Shown: positions 36,355 through 45,441 of the stretch, piece after piece | How positions within the stretch are numbered: position 1 is the first letter of the stretch | How the letters are laid out: the number at the start of each line of letters is the position of its first letter | Notes under the pieces: generated by a model | What the model was told of the DNA's origin: nothing | What the model saw: only the letters and a program-made list of their open reading frames with translations | Database searches by the model: none | Source: Pseudomonas japonica | GTDB taxonomy: Bacteria; Pseudomonadota; Gammaproteobacteria; Pseudomonadales; Pseudomonadaceae | Direction: 5' to 3' | Assembly: GCF_900188455.1 (NCBI RefSeq) | Contig: NZ_FZOL01000004.1 | Location: 186,001 to 250,000 of the forward strand | DNA length: 64,000 nucleotides | Program-made: the position numbers and the translations under genes

Positions 36355-37173
36355 TTAATTGCCCAGTTGTTCGGCCATCTCGGCCGAGCGATGCGCCGCG
36401 GCGCCCAGTGCTTTCTCCACCAGGGCTTCGAAGCCGTCGGCCTGGAACGATTTGATCGCCGCTTCGGTGGTGCCGTTCGGCGAGGTCACGCGGCGGCGCA
36501 GTTCGGCGGCGTCGACATCACTGGCGGTCGCCATGTGCGCGGCGCCGAGGGCGGTTTGCAGGGTCAGTTTCGAGGCGATTTCGCGGGACAGGCCGAGTTT
36601 CTCGCCAGCGGCGGTCATCGCTTCGATCAGCAGGAAGAAGTACGCCGGGCCGCTGCCGGAAACGGCGGTGACCGCGTCCAGTTGCGCTTCGCTGTCCAGC
36701 CACAGGGCGATGCCCACCGCCGACAGCAGTTGTTCGGCCTGCTGGCGTTGTTCGGCGCTGACCTCGTCGGTGGCGTACAGGCCACTGACGCCCTGGCGCA
36801 GCAGTGCCGGGGTGTTGGGCATGCAGCGCACGATCGGCTGGGCGCCGAGCCACTTGTTCATGCTCGCGCAGGTAATGCCGGCGGCGATGGACACCACCAA
36901 CTGACCTGGCTTCAGGTTCGGCTTGAGGGCTTCGCAGACGGCTTTCATCGCCTGCGGCTTGACCGACAGTACGACCACGTCGGCGCCTTCGATGGCTTCC
37001 GCGTTGCTTTCGAACAGGGCGATGCCGTGTTCGGCATGGATCTTCGCGCGTTGCTCGGCGCCCGGGTCGCTGGCGCGGATCTGCGCGGCTTCCAGGCCCT
37101 GGGCGCGCAGGCCGCCGATCAGGCTGGCGGCCATGTTGCCGGCGCCGATAAAGGCAATACGAGTCTTGCTCAT
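36355..37173 (-). CDS. proC: pyrroline-5-carboxylate reductase
   Basis: 272 residues, the usual size. NAD(P)-binding Rossmann motif FIGAGNMAASLIGGL at the N-terminus, VVLSVKPQAMKAVC, AGIT, RCMPNTPALLRQG and the C-terminal P5CR signature TAVSGSGPAYFFLLIEAM. It performs the last step of proline synthesis. The start is MSKTRIAF (37173) with a GGACC-type spacing; an upstream frame to 37236 overlaps yggS and has no family match. Confidence 0.97.
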   Translation of the reverse strand: MSKTRIAFIGAGNMAASLIGGLRAQGLEAAQIRASDPGAEQRAKIHAEHGIALFESNAEAIEGADVVVLSVKPQAMKAVCEALKPNLKPGQLVVSIAAGITCASMNKWLGAQPIVRCMPNTPALLRQGVSGLYATDEVSAEQRQQAEQLLSAVGIALWLDSEAQLDAVTAVSGSGPAYFFLLIEAMTAAGEKLGLSREIASKLTLQTALGAAHMATASDVDAAELRRRVTSPNGTTEAAIKSFQADGFEALVEKALGAAAHRSAEMAEQLGN

Positions 37174-37210
37174 GTCAGGTCCTTGATAGAAGAAGAAGGG
37201 TAAGCATGGA

Positions 37211-37897
37211 TCAGGCCTGGCCGTAGTCACGGGCACCGAACAGCGCGGTACCGATGCGGACCCAGGTCGCGCCCTGGGCGATGGCGCTCTCCAGGTCGTG
37301 ACTCATGCCCATGGACAGGGTGTCGAGGCCCAGCCCGAGGTTGTCCTGCAGTTCGCGCACGCGGGCGAAGGCAGCATCCTGCGCGGCGCGGTCGTCGGTG
37401 GGTTCGGGGATCGCCATCAGGCCACGCAGGCGCAGCTTCGGCAGCGCGCTGATGGCCTGGGCCAGGGCCGGCAGCTCTTCCGCGGTGCAGCCGGACTTGC
37501 TGTCTTCGCCGCTGACATTCACCTGCAGGCACAGGTTCAGCGGCGGCAGATGGTCCGGACGCTGTTCCGAGAGGCGTTGTGCGATTTTCAGTCGATCCAC
37601 CGAATGTACCCAGTCGAAATGCTCGGCGATGGCGCGAGTCTTGTTCGACTGAATGGGGCCGATGAAGTGCCAGGTCAAGGGCAGGTCGGACAATTGCGCC
37701 TGTTTGTCCAGGGCTTCCTGAAGATAGTTTTCACCGACGTCGCGCACCCCGGCGGCGAAGGCTTCGCGCACGGCGGTGGCGGGCTTGGTCTTGCTCACGG
37801 CCAGCAGATGGATGCTCGCCGGGTCGCGCCCGCTCGCCGCGGCAGCGCTGTGGATGCGCCCGGCGAGGGTGGAAAGGTTGTCTGCGATGGTGGACAT
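37211..37897 (-). CDS. yggS: PLP-homeostasis protein YggS / PLPBP
   Basis: 228 residues, alanine-racemase-like TIM-barrel fold. The PLP lysine is in LLAVSKTKPAT (about residue 36); HFIGPIQSNKTRAIAEHFDWVHSVD and the C-terminal GMSHDLESAIAQGATWVRIGTALFGAR are the family signatures. YggS binds and buffers pyridoxal phosphate rather than catalysing turnover. It is the first gene of yggS-proC-yggT. In many Pseudomonas the next genes upstream are pilT-pilU, which are absent here. Confidence 0.95.
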   Translation of the reverse strand: MSTIADNLSTLAGRIHSAAAASGRDPASIHLLAVSKTKPATAVREAFAAGVRDVGENYLQEALDKQAQLSDLPLTWHFIGPIQSNKTRAIAEHFDWVHSVDRLKIAQRLSEQRPDHLPPLNLCLQVNVSGEDSKSGCTAEELPALAQAISALPKLRLRGLMAIPEPTDDRAAQDAAFARVRELQDNLGLGLDTLSMGMSHDLESAIAQGATWVRIGTALFGARDYGQA

Positions 37898-37976
37898 GGA
37901 AAGAATGCCAGCAGTTTGGAGTCTGCGGCATTCTACCCGCTTGGCGGGGTTTGGGGAGCGGCTTGCGCAATCCCCC

Positions 37977-38034
37977 GTAGGAGCGTGGCTTGTCGGTATG
38001 CCGAACCACCGCGAAGGACCGCGTAGCGGTCCCC
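37977..38034. repeat. single REP unit
   Basis: GTAGGAGCGTGGCTTGTCGG ... GGACCGCGTAGCGGTCCC, unpaired, between the NlpC/P60 gene and yggS. Confidence 0.78.
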
Positions 38035-38054
38035 GATAGTGGTAAACGCAGGCC

Positions 38055-38684
38055 TTAACGCTTGGCCACGCGCAGCTGTGGCTGCTCCTTCGGCAGCACC
38101 CGCTTGGCCACGACGTAATGCTTCTGCCAGTACGGCTTGTTCAGCGTGTCGATGGTCACCGACTTGCCGCGGCGCGGGGCGTGGATGAAGCGGTCGTTGC
38201 CCAGATAGATGGCGACGTGGTTGACCCGGCGGCTCTTGATGTTGAAGAACAGCAGATCACCCGGCTTGAGGTCGCCGCGGGCAACCTTCACCCCATGATT
38301 GCCATTGGCCATGGCATTGGAGGTGCGCGGCAGATCGACCTCATCGATGTCGTTGAAGGCGTACTTCACCAGCCCGCTGCAATCGAAACCCTTGCCCGGC
38401 GTGCTGCCGCCCCAGCGATAGGGCGTGCCCAGCTGGTTGACGGCGCGGCTGAGCACGTCGCTGCTCTGGCTGGCGGGCATCTGCGCGACCTGTTTGAGCG
38501 CGGCGCTGTTACTGTGGCGACCGGTACGGGACTTGGCGGAAGCGCTCTTGTTCGAGCGGACCGCGGTGGAGCTGGCGGTGTATCCGACGTAGCCGTTGGG
38601 AAGACGTTGCTCACGATTGGTGGCGTGGGCGGCCAGGGGCAATAATAGGCAAATGGTCAGCCATGTCTTGAAAAAAGAATGCAT
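38055..38684 (-). CDS. NlpC/P60-family endopeptidase (C40)
   Basis: 209 residues. Signal peptide 1-21 (FKTWLTICLLLPLAAHA). A Ser/Lys-rich linker follows, then the C40 papain-like domain at about 85-195. The catalytic Cys sits in GKGFDCSGLVKYAF, the His in RVNHVAIYLGNDRFIHAP. It is predicted to cut peptidoglycan stem peptides in the periplasm. The 156-nt gap upstream to the TM2 gene is AT-richer than its surroundings and probably holds divergent promoters. No lipobox is seen, so it may be soluble. Confidence 0.9.
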   Translation of the reverse strand: MHSFFKTWLTICLLLPLAAHATNREQRLPNGYVGYTASSTAVRSNKSASAKSRTGRHSNSAALKQVAQMPASQSSDVLSRAVNQLGTPYRWGGSTPGKGFDCSGLVKYAFNDIDEVDLPRTSNAMANGNHGVKVARGDLKPGDLLFFNIKSRRVNHVAIYLGNDRFIHAPRRGKSVTIDTLNKPYWQKHYVVAKRVLPKEQPQLRVAKR

Positions 38685-38840
38685 TAGGCAAGGCTCTTAT
38701 AGTGTTGGCGCGCAACTTTATAACAGCTTTTTGGTCAATTTTTGATCCGCTGGTCGTCTCAAAAGTGTCATCTGTCGGCAAGTTCCCTAAAAGTCACATT
38801 TTTGCTTAGAAAATTTTTCTCTAACCCGTCGAGGCTATGA

Positions 38841-39260
38841 ATGAACGGTTATCAACAGGGCCCACGGCCCGACACCCACAGCAAGGTCATCGGTTACCTG
38901 CTATGGATTTTCGGTTTCCTCGGAGCGCACCGCTTCTATTACGGCAAGCCGGTGACCGGAACCATCTGGTTCTTCACCCTCGGCCTGCTGGGCATTGGCT
39001 GGCTGATCGACCTGCTGCTGATCCCGGCCATGGACCGCGAAGCCGACCTGCGTTTCCACGCGGGGCCCATCAACTACAGCGTCGCCTGGCTGCTGCTGAC
39101 GTTCCTCGGTGTCTTCGGTGTGCACCGCATGTACCAGGGCAAGTGGATCACCGGTCTGATCTACCTGTGCACCGGCGGGCTGTTCCTGATCGGTGTGCTG
39201 TACGACTTCTGGACGCTGAACACCCAGGTTTCGATGAAGAACGCGCAGGAACGCTACTGA
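38841..39260 (+). CDS. TM2-domain membrane protein
   Basis: 139 residues with two TM2-type helical hairpins: VIGYLLWIFGFLGAHRFYYGK plus TGTIWFFTLGLLGIGWLIDLLLI in the first, and AWLLLTFLGVFGVHRMYQGKW plus TGLIYLCTGGLFLIGVLYDFWTL in the second. The repeated GxxGxHRFYxGK motif is the TM2 hallmark. Short soluble ends. Function unknown; TM2 proteins are widely distributed small inner-membrane proteins. The ATG at 38841 is 4 nt after another ATG at 38837, which is out of frame. Confidence 0.85.
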   Translation: MNGYQQGPRPDTHSKVIGYLLWIFGFLGAHRFYYGKPVTGTIWFFTLGLLGIGWLIDLLLIPAMDREADLRFHAGPINYSVAWLLLTFLGVFGVHRMYQGKWITGLIYLCTGGLFLIGVLYDFWTLNTQVSMKNAQERY

Positions 39261-39261
39261 A

Positions 39262-39295
39262 AAAAAAGGCCCTGATCCGGATCAGGGCCTTTTCG
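39262..39295. terminator. bidirectional terminator between TM2 and SPOR genes
   Basis: Near-perfect palindrome AAAAGGCCCTGATCC / GGATCAGGGCCTTTT, with A-run and T-run flanks. It serves both the TM2 gene (+) and the argS-SPOR unit (-). Confidence 0.9.
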
Positions 39296-39309
39296 CGTGG
39301 GGCGGGGAC

Positions 39310-40002
39310 TTACTGCTGGCGGGTCTGGCGCTGTTGCAGCAGCAGGTTGTTGAAGCCGCTACCGGCCAACTGTTTCTGCGCCACGGTCAGCTGTTCGCGG
39401 TTGCTGAACGGACCGACCAGCACGCGGTACCAGGTCTCTTCCTTGACCGTGCCGGATTCCACCTGAACCGACTGGCCCAGCAGGATGATCTGCGCGCGCA
39501 CCTTGTCCGCATCCGCCTGTTTGCGGAACGAGCCGGCCTGCAGATAGAACTGCGTGGTGGCGGCCGGCTTGATCACCGGTGGTGCCGGCGGTGGCGTTTC
39601 GCCGTTGAGCGCGGCCTGGGCGCGGGCGGTGTCGATCTTCGCCGCTTCGGCCGGGGTCACCGGAGGTTGCGCCGGGACCGGCGGGGTTTTCTCCGGCACG
39701 GCTTCCGGTGGCACGATCACTTCCGACTCCGGCAGCAGGGTATAGAAGTCGTACTTCGGCTTCACCGGCTGCTGTGGGCTGGGCGGGGTCTTGTTCGCTT
39801 CGGCGATCTTCTCGGCCTTCTGCTGCTCCGGCTTCTCCCGCTTCACCTCGTCCCGGCCCGGCTCCAGCTTCATCAGGAAGACGATGAAAGCGCCGATGGT
39901 CAGGCCGGCGGCCAGCCACATCCAGCCCGGGATCGGCTGTTTTGCCGCGGGCTGGTTGCGGCTGGCGCCGCGCTTGGGAGCAGGTTTTTTCTTGGCAGCC
40001 AA
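39310..40002 (-). CDS. SPOR-domain single-pass membrane protein (FtsN-like)
   Basis: 230 residues starting from TTG at 40002; the stop of argS is at 40004, so the two overlap in their regulatory space and no ATG fits. Basic N-terminus, then one transmembrane helix at about 27-45 (MWLAAGLTIGAFIVFL). A Pro/Glu-rich periplasmic linker follows, and a C-terminal SPOR domain at about 150-225 (TTQFYLQAGSFRKQADADKVRAQI; YRVLVGPFSNREQLTVAQKQLAGSG). SPOR domains bind denuded septal glycan. It lies directly downstream of argS, the position ftsN occupies in many gammaproteobacteria, so a cell-division role is likely. Confidence 0.9.
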   Translation of the reverse strand: MAAKKKPAPKRGASRNQPAAKQPIPGWMWLAAGLTIGAFIVFLMKLEPGRDEVKREKPEQQKAEKIAEANKTPPSPQQPVKPKYDFYTLLPESEVIVPPEAVPEKTPPVPAQPPVTPAEAAKIDTARAQAALNGETPPPAPPVIKPAATTQFYLQAGSFRKQADADKVRAQIILLGQSVQVESGTVKEETWYRVLVGPFSNREQLTVAQKQLAGSGFNNLLLQQRQTRQQ

Positions 40003-40003
40003 C

Positions 40004-41740
40004 TTACATGCGCTCCAGGGTTTCCAGGCCCAGCAGTTCCAGGCCCTGTTTCAGGGTGCGGCCGGTCAGGGCCGCCAGGCGCAGGCGGCTCTGCTGCTGT
40101 TCCGGGGTGTCCGCGGCGAGGATCGGGCAGTTCTCGTAGAAGCTGGAGAACAGGCCGGCCACGTCGTACAGGTAGCTGCACAGCACGTGCGGGGTGCCTT
40201 TCTCGGCGACGTTGTTGAGGATCTCGGCGAATTGCGCCAGGCGCGCAGCCAGGTCCTGTTCCTGCGCGGCTTGCAGAACGATCTGACCGTCGATTTCGCT
40301 GAAGTCCTTGCCCAGCTTGCGGAACACACCGGCGACGCGGGTGTAGGCGTAGAGCAGGTAAGGCGCGGTGTTGCCTTCGAAGTTGAGCATCAGGTCGAAG
40401 TTGAAGCTGTAGTCGCTGGTGCGGTGCTTGGACAGGTCGGCGTATTTCACCGCGCCGATGCCGACCACTTTGGCGATGGCACGCAGGTCGTCTTCCGGCA
40501 GCTCCGGGTTCTTTTCCTTCACCAGGGTGTAGGCGCGTTCCTTGGCTTCGGTGAGCAGGTCGATCAGCTTCACGGTGCCGCCGTCGCGGGTCTTGAACGG
40601 ACGGCCGTCGGCGCCGTTCATGGTGCCGAAGCCCATGTGCTCGGTCTGCATCGGATGGCTGATGAAGCCGGCGCGACGGGCCACCTCGAACACCTGCTGG
40701 AAGTGCAGGGCCTGGCGCTGGTCGACGAAATACAGGGCGCGGTCGGCGTGCAGCACGTTGCTGCGGTAGCGCACGGCCGCCAGGTCGGTGGTGGCGTAGA
40801 GATAGCCGCCGTCGGCCTTCTGCACGATCACCGGCAGCGGCTCGCCGTCAGCGGTCTTGAACTCTTCGAGGAACACGCACTGGGCGCCGTTGCTCTCGAC
40901 CAGCAGACCCTTGGCCTTGAGGTCGCTGACCACGTTGGCCAGATCGTCGTTGTAGGCGCTTTCGCCCATCACGTCGGCCATGGTCAGTTTGACGTTGAGC
41001 AGTTCGTAGGTCTTCTGGCAGTGCGACAGCGAGATGTCCTTGAAGCGGGTCCACAGGGTCATGCACTCGGCATCGCCGGCCTGCAGCTTGACCACCAGAC
41101 CACGGGCGCGGTCGGCGAACTCGGGGGATTCGTCGAAACGCTTCTTCGCCGCGCGGTAGAAGTTTTCCAGGTCCGACAGCTCGTCGCTGGTGATCGGGTT
41201 CTCTTCCAGGTAGGCCAGGAGCATGCCGAACTGGGTGCCCCAGTCGCCCACGTGGTTCTGCCGGATCACCTCGTCGCCGAGGAACTCCAGCACCCGCGCC
41301 ACGGCGTCGCCGATGATGGTGGAGCGCAGGTGGCCGACGTGCATTTCCTTGGCCAGGTTCGGCGCGGACAGGTCGATGACCACTTTCTGCTGTGCGCCGG
41401 CCTTGTGCACGCCCAGTTTGGCGTCAGCCAGGGCGGCGTCCAGGCGCGAGGCCAGGGCCTGGGTGTTCTGGAAGAAATTGAGGAAGCCGGGGCCGGCGAT
41501 CTCGACCTTGCTTACCTGCGGATCGGCCGGCAGCGCGGCGATGAGCTTCTCGGCCAGGTCGCGCGGCTTCATGCCGGCCGGCTTGGCCAGCATCATGGCG
41601 ATGTTGCTGGCGAAATCGCCGTGGGTCTTGTCCCGGGCGTTTTCCACCTGGATCGCCGGCGTCAGCCCTTCAGGCAGCACACCGTCGGAGGTGAGTCGGG
41701 TCAGGGCTTGCTGGATAAGCTGGCGAATGGTGTCTTTCAT
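40004..41740 (-). CDS. argS: arginyl-tRNA synthetase
   Basis: 578 residues. N-terminal additional domain ([16 protein letters not shown]) typical of ArgRS, HIGH motif variant [12 protein letters not shown] in the [15 protein letters not shown] block, [11 protein letters not shown], and the C-terminal anticodon-binding DALR region ([31 protein letters not shown]). Start 41740 (MKDTIRQ) matches the family; an open frame runs upstream to 41881 with no homology. The lack of a canonical KMSK is normal for bacterial ArgRS. Confidence 0.97.
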   Translation of the reverse strand: MKDTIRQLIQQALTRLTSDGVLPEGLTPAIQVENARDKTHGDFASNIAMMLAKPAGMKPRDLAEKLIAALPADPQVSKVEIAGPGFLNFFQNTQALASRLDAALADAKLGVHKAGAQQKVVIDLSAPNLAKEMHVGHLRSTIIGDAVARVLEFLGDEVIRQNHVGDWGTQFGMLLAYLEENPITSDELSDLENFYRAAKKRFDESPEFADRARGLVVKLQAGDAECMTLWTRFKDISLSHCQKTYELLNVKLTMADVMGESAYNDDLANVVSDLKAKGLLVESNGAQCVFLEEFKTADGEPLPVIVQKADGGYLYATTDLAAVRYRSNVLHADRALYFVDQRQALHFQQVFEVARRAGFISHPMQTEHMGFGTMNGADGRPFKTRDGGTVKLIDLLTEAKERAYTLVKEKNPELPEDDLRAIAKVVGIGAVKYADLSKHRTSDYSFNFDLMLNFEGNTAPYLLYAYTRVAGVFRKLGKDFSEIDGQIVLQAAQEQDLAARLAQFAEILNNVAEKGTPHVLCSYLYDVAGLFSSFYENCPILAADTPEQQQSRLRLAALTGRTLKQGLELLGLETLERM

Positions 41741-41844
41741 GGGATTCTCTTTCGACCGCAAGCGCGGTGGCGCTTCGAGGCGCAGGTGGAAAAACTGGGC
41801 ATTATCCGTTGCCGGGCATGGGTTGCCAACCTTTGCCGCCGGGG

Positions 41845-44064
41845 TCAGTACAGGTCCACGGGATCCACGTCGACGGACCAACGCACCTGGCGACCGCTCG
41901 GCAGCCCCTCCAACACTAGCAGCCAGGCACTGACAAGGCGGTGCAGGGGCGCTCGCGCGCTGGCCTGCAACAGCAGTTGCGCGCGGAAGCGTCCGGCCCG
42001 GCGCTCCATCGGCGCGGGGACCGGACCGAGCAGTTCGATGCCATGCAGACCCTGTTCGGCCAGCAGTCGTTCGGCGGCTGAGCAGGCTTCATCGAGAAAA
42101 CCTTCCGCCTGCCCTGGCTTGTGCGCCTCGGCGCGCAACAGCGCGAGGTGGGCGAACGGCGGCAGGCCGGCGGCACGGCGCTCGCTCAGGGCCTGCTCGG
42201 CGAAGGCGAAATAGCCTTCCTCGGTCAGTTGCACCAGCAGCGGGTGGTCGGCCAGGTGGGTCTGGATGATCACCTTGCCCGGCTCCTCGGCGCGTCCGGC
42301 ACGGCCGGCGACCTGCACGATCAGTTGCGCCATGCGCTCACTGGCGCGGAAGTCCCCGGAAAACAGCCCGCCATCGGCATCGAGGATCGCCACCAGGGTG
42401 ACCCGCGGAAAGTGGTGCCCTTTGGCGAGCATCTGCGTGCCGACCAGGATGCACGGCTGGCCGCGCTGGATGGTGTTGAACAGCTGGTTCATCGCGTCCT
42501 TGCGCGAGGTGCTGTCGCGATCGACACGCAATACCGGGTAGTCGGGGAACAGAATGCTCAGGCGCTCCTCGGCCCGCTCGGTACCGGCGCCCACCGGGCG
42601 CAGGTCGACATGACTGCACTGCGGGCATTGGCGCGGGATGCGTTCTTCATGGCCGCAGTGGTGACAGCGCAGCTCGCCGGAGCGCTGGTGCACGGTCATC
42701 CGCGCATCGCAACGCGGGCACTCGGACAGCCAGCCGCAATCGTGGCAGAGCAGCGTCGGGGCGAAACCGCGACGGTTGAGGAACACCAGCACCTGCTGCC
42801 CGGCCGCCAGGGTCTGGCCGATGGCCTGTTGCATCGGGCCGCTGATGCCGCTGTCGAGGGGCCGGCTCTTCACGTCCAGGCGCAGGAAGCGCGGTGCCTG
42901 GGCCGCACCGGCACGGTGAGTGAGGCGCAGCAGGCCGTAGCGGCCGGTGTGGGCGTTGTGCAGACTTTCCAGGGAGGGCGTTGCCGAGCCCAGCACGATC
43001 GGGATGTCCTCCTGGCGTGCGCGTACCAGGGCCAGGTCGCGGGCGTGGTAGCGCAGGCCTTCCTGCTGCTTGTAGGAGCCGTCGTGTTCCTCATCGATGA
43101 TGATCAGTCCCGGATTCTTCATCGGGGTGAACAGCGCCGAACGGGTGCCGATGATGATGTCGGCCTCGCCGTCGCGGGCGGCGAGCCAGGCCTCCAGGCG
43201 TTCGCGGTCGTTGACCGCGGAATGCAGCAGGGCGATGCGGGCGTTGAAGCGCTGCTCGAAACGCGCCAGGGTCTGCGGCCCGAGGTTGATCTCGGGGATG
43301 AGGATCAGCGCCTGCTTTCCGGCTTCCAGGGTTTCGCGGATCAGTTGCAGGTAGACCTCGGTCTTGCCGCTGCCGGTAACGCCGGCCAGGAGGAAGGCAT
43401 GGAACGCGTCGAAGCTGGCGCGCACGGCATGGAAAGCGGCGCGTTGCTCGTCGTTCAGCGGCAGCTCCGGCTGGGCCAGCCAGTGCTCGTGGCGGGCCTG
43501 CGGCGCGTGGCGGCGCACGTCCACCTGCACCAGTTCCTTGGCCAGCAGCAGGTCGAGGCTGTCCTTGCTCAGGCCGAGCTTGCCCAGCAATCCATGGGCA
43601 ACGCCGTGGGGGTGTTGCGCCAGTGTCGTCAGGGCTTCGCGCTGACGTGGCGCGCGGGCGATGCGCGGGTCGTCGAAACGGGCATTCGGTGCCACCTGCC
43701 AGAAGCGTTCCTGGCGCGCCTCGGCCGGCTCGCCCTGGCGCAGCAGCACCGGCAGCGCCCAACTGAGGGTGTCGCCGAGGCTGTGCTGGTAATACTGGGC
43801 GGTCCACAGGCACAGCCGGAACAGCGCCGGCGGCAATGGCGAGACGGGGTCGAGCAGGGCGATGGCGGGCTTCAGCTTGTCCGCCGGGACTTCGCTGCTT
43901 TGCGCCACTTCCACGAGGATGCCGATCATTTCGCGACGCCCGAACGGCACGCGCACGCGCATGCCTGGGGTCAGTGCCTGGCGGGCCATGCTCGCCGTGG
44001 CCCTGTAGTCGAACAGCCGCCGCAACGGCGAGGGCAGGGCAAGGCGAAGAATGACGTCGGACAC
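41845..44064 (-). CDS. priA: primosomal replication-restart helicase PriA
   Basis: 739 residues. 3'-DNA-binding N-terminal domain ([18 protein letters not shown]), Walker [13 protein letters not shown] at 228-239, DEAH-like box [12 protein letters not shown], two zinc-binding cysteine clusters ([13 protein letters not shown] and [17 protein letters not shown]), and helicase motifs V-VI ([31 protein letters not shown]). Restarts collapsed replication forks. It is divergent from rpmE, 169 nt apart. Confidence 0.97.
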   Translation of the reverse strand: MSDVILRLALPSPLRRLFDYRATASMARQALTPGMRVRVPFGRREMIGILVEVAQSSEVPADKLKPAIALLDPVSPLPPALFRLCLWTAQYYQHSLGDTLSWALPVLLRQGEPAEARQERFWQVAPNARFDDPRIARAPRQREALTTLAQHPHGVAHGLLGKLGLSKDSLDLLLAKELVQVDVRRHAPQARHEHWLAQPELPLNDEQRAAFHAVRASFDAFHAFLLAGVTGSGKTEVYLQLIRETLEAGKQALILIPEINLGPQTLARFEQRFNARIALLHSAVNDRERLEAWLAARDGEADIIIGTRSALFTPMKNPGLIIIDEEHDGSYKQQEGLRYHARDLALVRARQEDIPIVLGSATPSLESLHNAHTGRYGLLRLTHRAGAAQAPRFLRLDVKSRPLDSGISGPMQQAIGQTLAAGQQVLVFLNRRGFAPTLLCHDCGWLSECPRCDARMTVHQRSGELRCHHCGHEERIPRQCPQCSHVDLRPVGAGTERAEERLSILFPDYPVLRVDRDSTSRKDAMNQLFNTIQRGQPCILVGTQMLAKGHHFPRVTLVAILDADGGLFSGDFRASERMAQLIVQVAGRAGRAEEPGKVIIQTHLADHPLLVQLTEEGYFAFAEQALSERRAAGLPPFAHLALLRAEAHKPGQAEGFLDEACSAAERLLAEQGLHGIELLGPVPAPMERRAGRFRAQLLLQASARAPLHRLVSAWLLVLEGLPSGRQVRWSVDVDPVDLY

Positions 44065-44137
44065 GCGGGGTTTTCTCTGTAGGGAGGATTCCAGATGCCC
44101 GCGAGCCTAGCAGACGACGGTCGGTGCGAGCGACAAC

Positions 44138-44165
44138 TTGCGTTGATGGCCGCCTCTGGTATTAT
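44138..44165 (+). promoter_or_regulatory. candidate sigma-70 promoter of rpmE
   Basis: TTGCGT (44138-44143), 16-nt spacer, TATTAT (44160-44165). Transcription would start near 44172, giving a leader of about 62 nt with the hairpin described next. Confidence 0.6.
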
Positions 44166-44179
44166 TCGCCGCCTAATTA

Positions 44180-44216
44180 CGTGCGGTATTCAACAATGGT
44201 GTTGGGTGGCGGCACG
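44180..44216 (+). ncRNA. candidate rpmE (L31) mRNA leader hairpin
   Basis: CGTGC (44180-44184) pairs with GCACG (44212-44216), enclosing a second stem CAACA (44191-44195) / TGTTG (44200-44204) with loop ATGG. It lies in the predicted leader, 18 nt before the L31 start. L31 leaders that bind their own protein are described for Gammaproteobacteria; whether this one belongs to that group is not established here. Confidence 0.4.
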
Positions 44217-44233
44217 CAGTCGAGGAAATCACC

Positions 44234-44449
44234 ATGAAAGCAGACATTCATCCGACTTACGAAGTAGTTGCAGTCACCTGCAGCTGCGGCAACAAATTCG
44301 AAACCCGTTCGACTCTGGCCAAGCCACTGCCGATCGACGTTTGCTCTGAGTGCCACCCGTTCTACACCGGCAAGCAGAAAGTCCTGGACACCGGCGGCCG
44401 CGTACAGAAGTTCGCAGACCGTTTCGGCGCGTTCAGCACCAAGAAGTAA
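44234..44449 (+). CDS. rpmE: 50S ribosomal protein L31 (zinc-binding type)
   Basis: 71 residues. Cysteines in VTCSCGNKF (Cys16, Cys18) and VCSECHPFY (Cys37, Cys40) make this the C+ (zinc) paralog rather than the zinc-free YkgM form. GAGG lies 8-11 nt before the ATG. Followed after 8 nt by the nuclease gene; a terminator hairpin lies inside the start of that gene, so most rpmE transcripts may end there. Confidence 0.98.
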   Translation: MKADIHPTYEVVAVTCSCGNKFETRSTLAKPLPIDVCSECHPFYTGKQKVLDTGGRVQKFADRFGAFSTKK

Positions 44450-44457
44450 GACCGCGC

Positions 44458-45261
44458 GTGGGATTATCCACGTTGCTGAAGAAGGCGCTCCTCGTGAGCG
44501 CCTTTTTTGTGGGCGCGATCTGGCAGGCGACGGCACTGGCGTTCTGTCCGGCGCCTGTCGGCGGGCAGATGGTCAGCGTGCGTCATGTGATCGATGGCGA
44601 CACCCTGCGCCTGAAAGACGGCCGCAGCGTACGGCTGATCGGCATCAATGCCGCGGAAATCGGTCGCAATGGCCGGCGCTCCGAGCCCTTGGCCGACACC
44701 GCTCGTCGGCGCCTGGCGGCACTGGTGCGGGAGAGCGGCGGCCGGGTCAGGCTGATCCGGGGCGTGGAGTCCCGCGACAAATATGGGCGTACCCTGGCGC
44801 ACCTGTACAACCGCTCTGGTGACAATCTTGCCGCCCGGCTGCTCGGCGAAGGTCTCGGCTATCGCGTGGCGGTGGCGCCGAACGTGCGCCTGGTCGCCTG
44901 CCAGCGTCAGGCCGAGCAGGCCGCGCGCAGGGCCGGCCGTGGGCTCTGGCGCAAGCCGGCGGTTCTCGCCACGAGCGATCTGCGGCGTTCCGGATTTGCC
45001 GTGGTGCGTGGCCAGGTCAGGGCTATACATCGCAATCGCGCAGGCATCCGCATCGAAATCGACGATGCGCTGGTGCTGCAGGTGCCGGCGAAACTGCAAG
45101 GCGACTGGTCTGCTTCCTCTATCTCCGCGCTCAAGGGGCGTCGTGTCGAAGTGCGCGGCTGGGTGCTGGATCGTTCCCGCAACCATGGCGGGTCAGCAGG
45201 CCGGAAACGCTGGTTGCTGCCTTTGAGCGATGCGAGCATGCTGGAGAAGATCGAAAGCTGA
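44458..45261 (+). CDS. secreted thermonuclease-like (staphylococcal-nuclease fold) protein
   Basis: 267 residues from GTG at 44458, 8 nt after the rpmE stop. A signal peptide (LLKKALLVSAFFVGAIWQATALA, cut before FCPAP) is followed by an SNase-type domain: VIDGDTLRLKDGRSVRLIGINAAE and, further on, RGVESRDKYGRTLAHLYNRSGDNL with the expected Asp/Arg/Glu pattern, and a C-terminal basic region. It is probably a periplasmic or extracellular Ca-dependent nuclease. Its first about 15 codons double as the intrinsic terminator of rpmE (44482-44508), which is unusual. Start alternatives are limited because the signal peptide needs these codons. Confidence 0.8.
   Translation: MGLSTLLKKALLVSAFFVGAIWQATALAFCPAPVGGQMVSVRHVIDGDTLRLKDGRSVRLIGINAAEIGRNGRRSEPLADTARRRLAALVRESGGRVRLIRGVESRDKYGRTLAHLYNRSGDNLAARLLGEGLGYRVAVAPNVRLVACQRQAEQAARRAGRGLWRKPAVLATSDLRRSGFAVVRGQVRAIHRNRAGIRIEIDDALVLQVPAKLQGDWSASSISALKGRRVEVRGWVLDRSRNHGGSAGRKRWLLPLSDASMLEKIES
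44482..44508 (+). terminator. rpmE intrinsic terminator inside the nuclease coding sequence
   Basis: GGCGCTC (44484-44490), loop CTCGT, GAGCGCC (44496-44502), then TTTTTT (44503-44508). It is a textbook terminator, yet it lies 24-50 nt inside the nuclease reading frame and encodes part of its signal peptide (KKALLVSAFF). Expression of the nuclease would therefore depend on read-through or on translation preventing the hairpin. Confidence 0.75.
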
Positions 45262-45441
45262 AAAATTGTGAACATTTTTTCGTGCCGATTGTACACACTG
45301 AAAGCCTTGAACTACGCGGGTCTTGGCTGAAAGTCGTAGCTTAAAGGCCTTGACACTCGTGACCGGTCAGTCTTGTCGGCCCATTGCTCTTTGCGTATCC
45401 TCGGCGGTCCGTCAGAACAGTAAACAAGCGGAATGCCCACC

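Noticed and set aside
42121..44082. 653-residue plus-strand frame opposite priA
   Set aside because: Same reason; priA has all helicase and zinc motifs on the minus strand.
45262..45441. sigma-70 promoter TTGACA near 45347 for maeB
   Set aside because: The spacing to any -10-like hexamer gives TTGTCG at 17 nt, a poor box; the promoter is probably here but not resolved.
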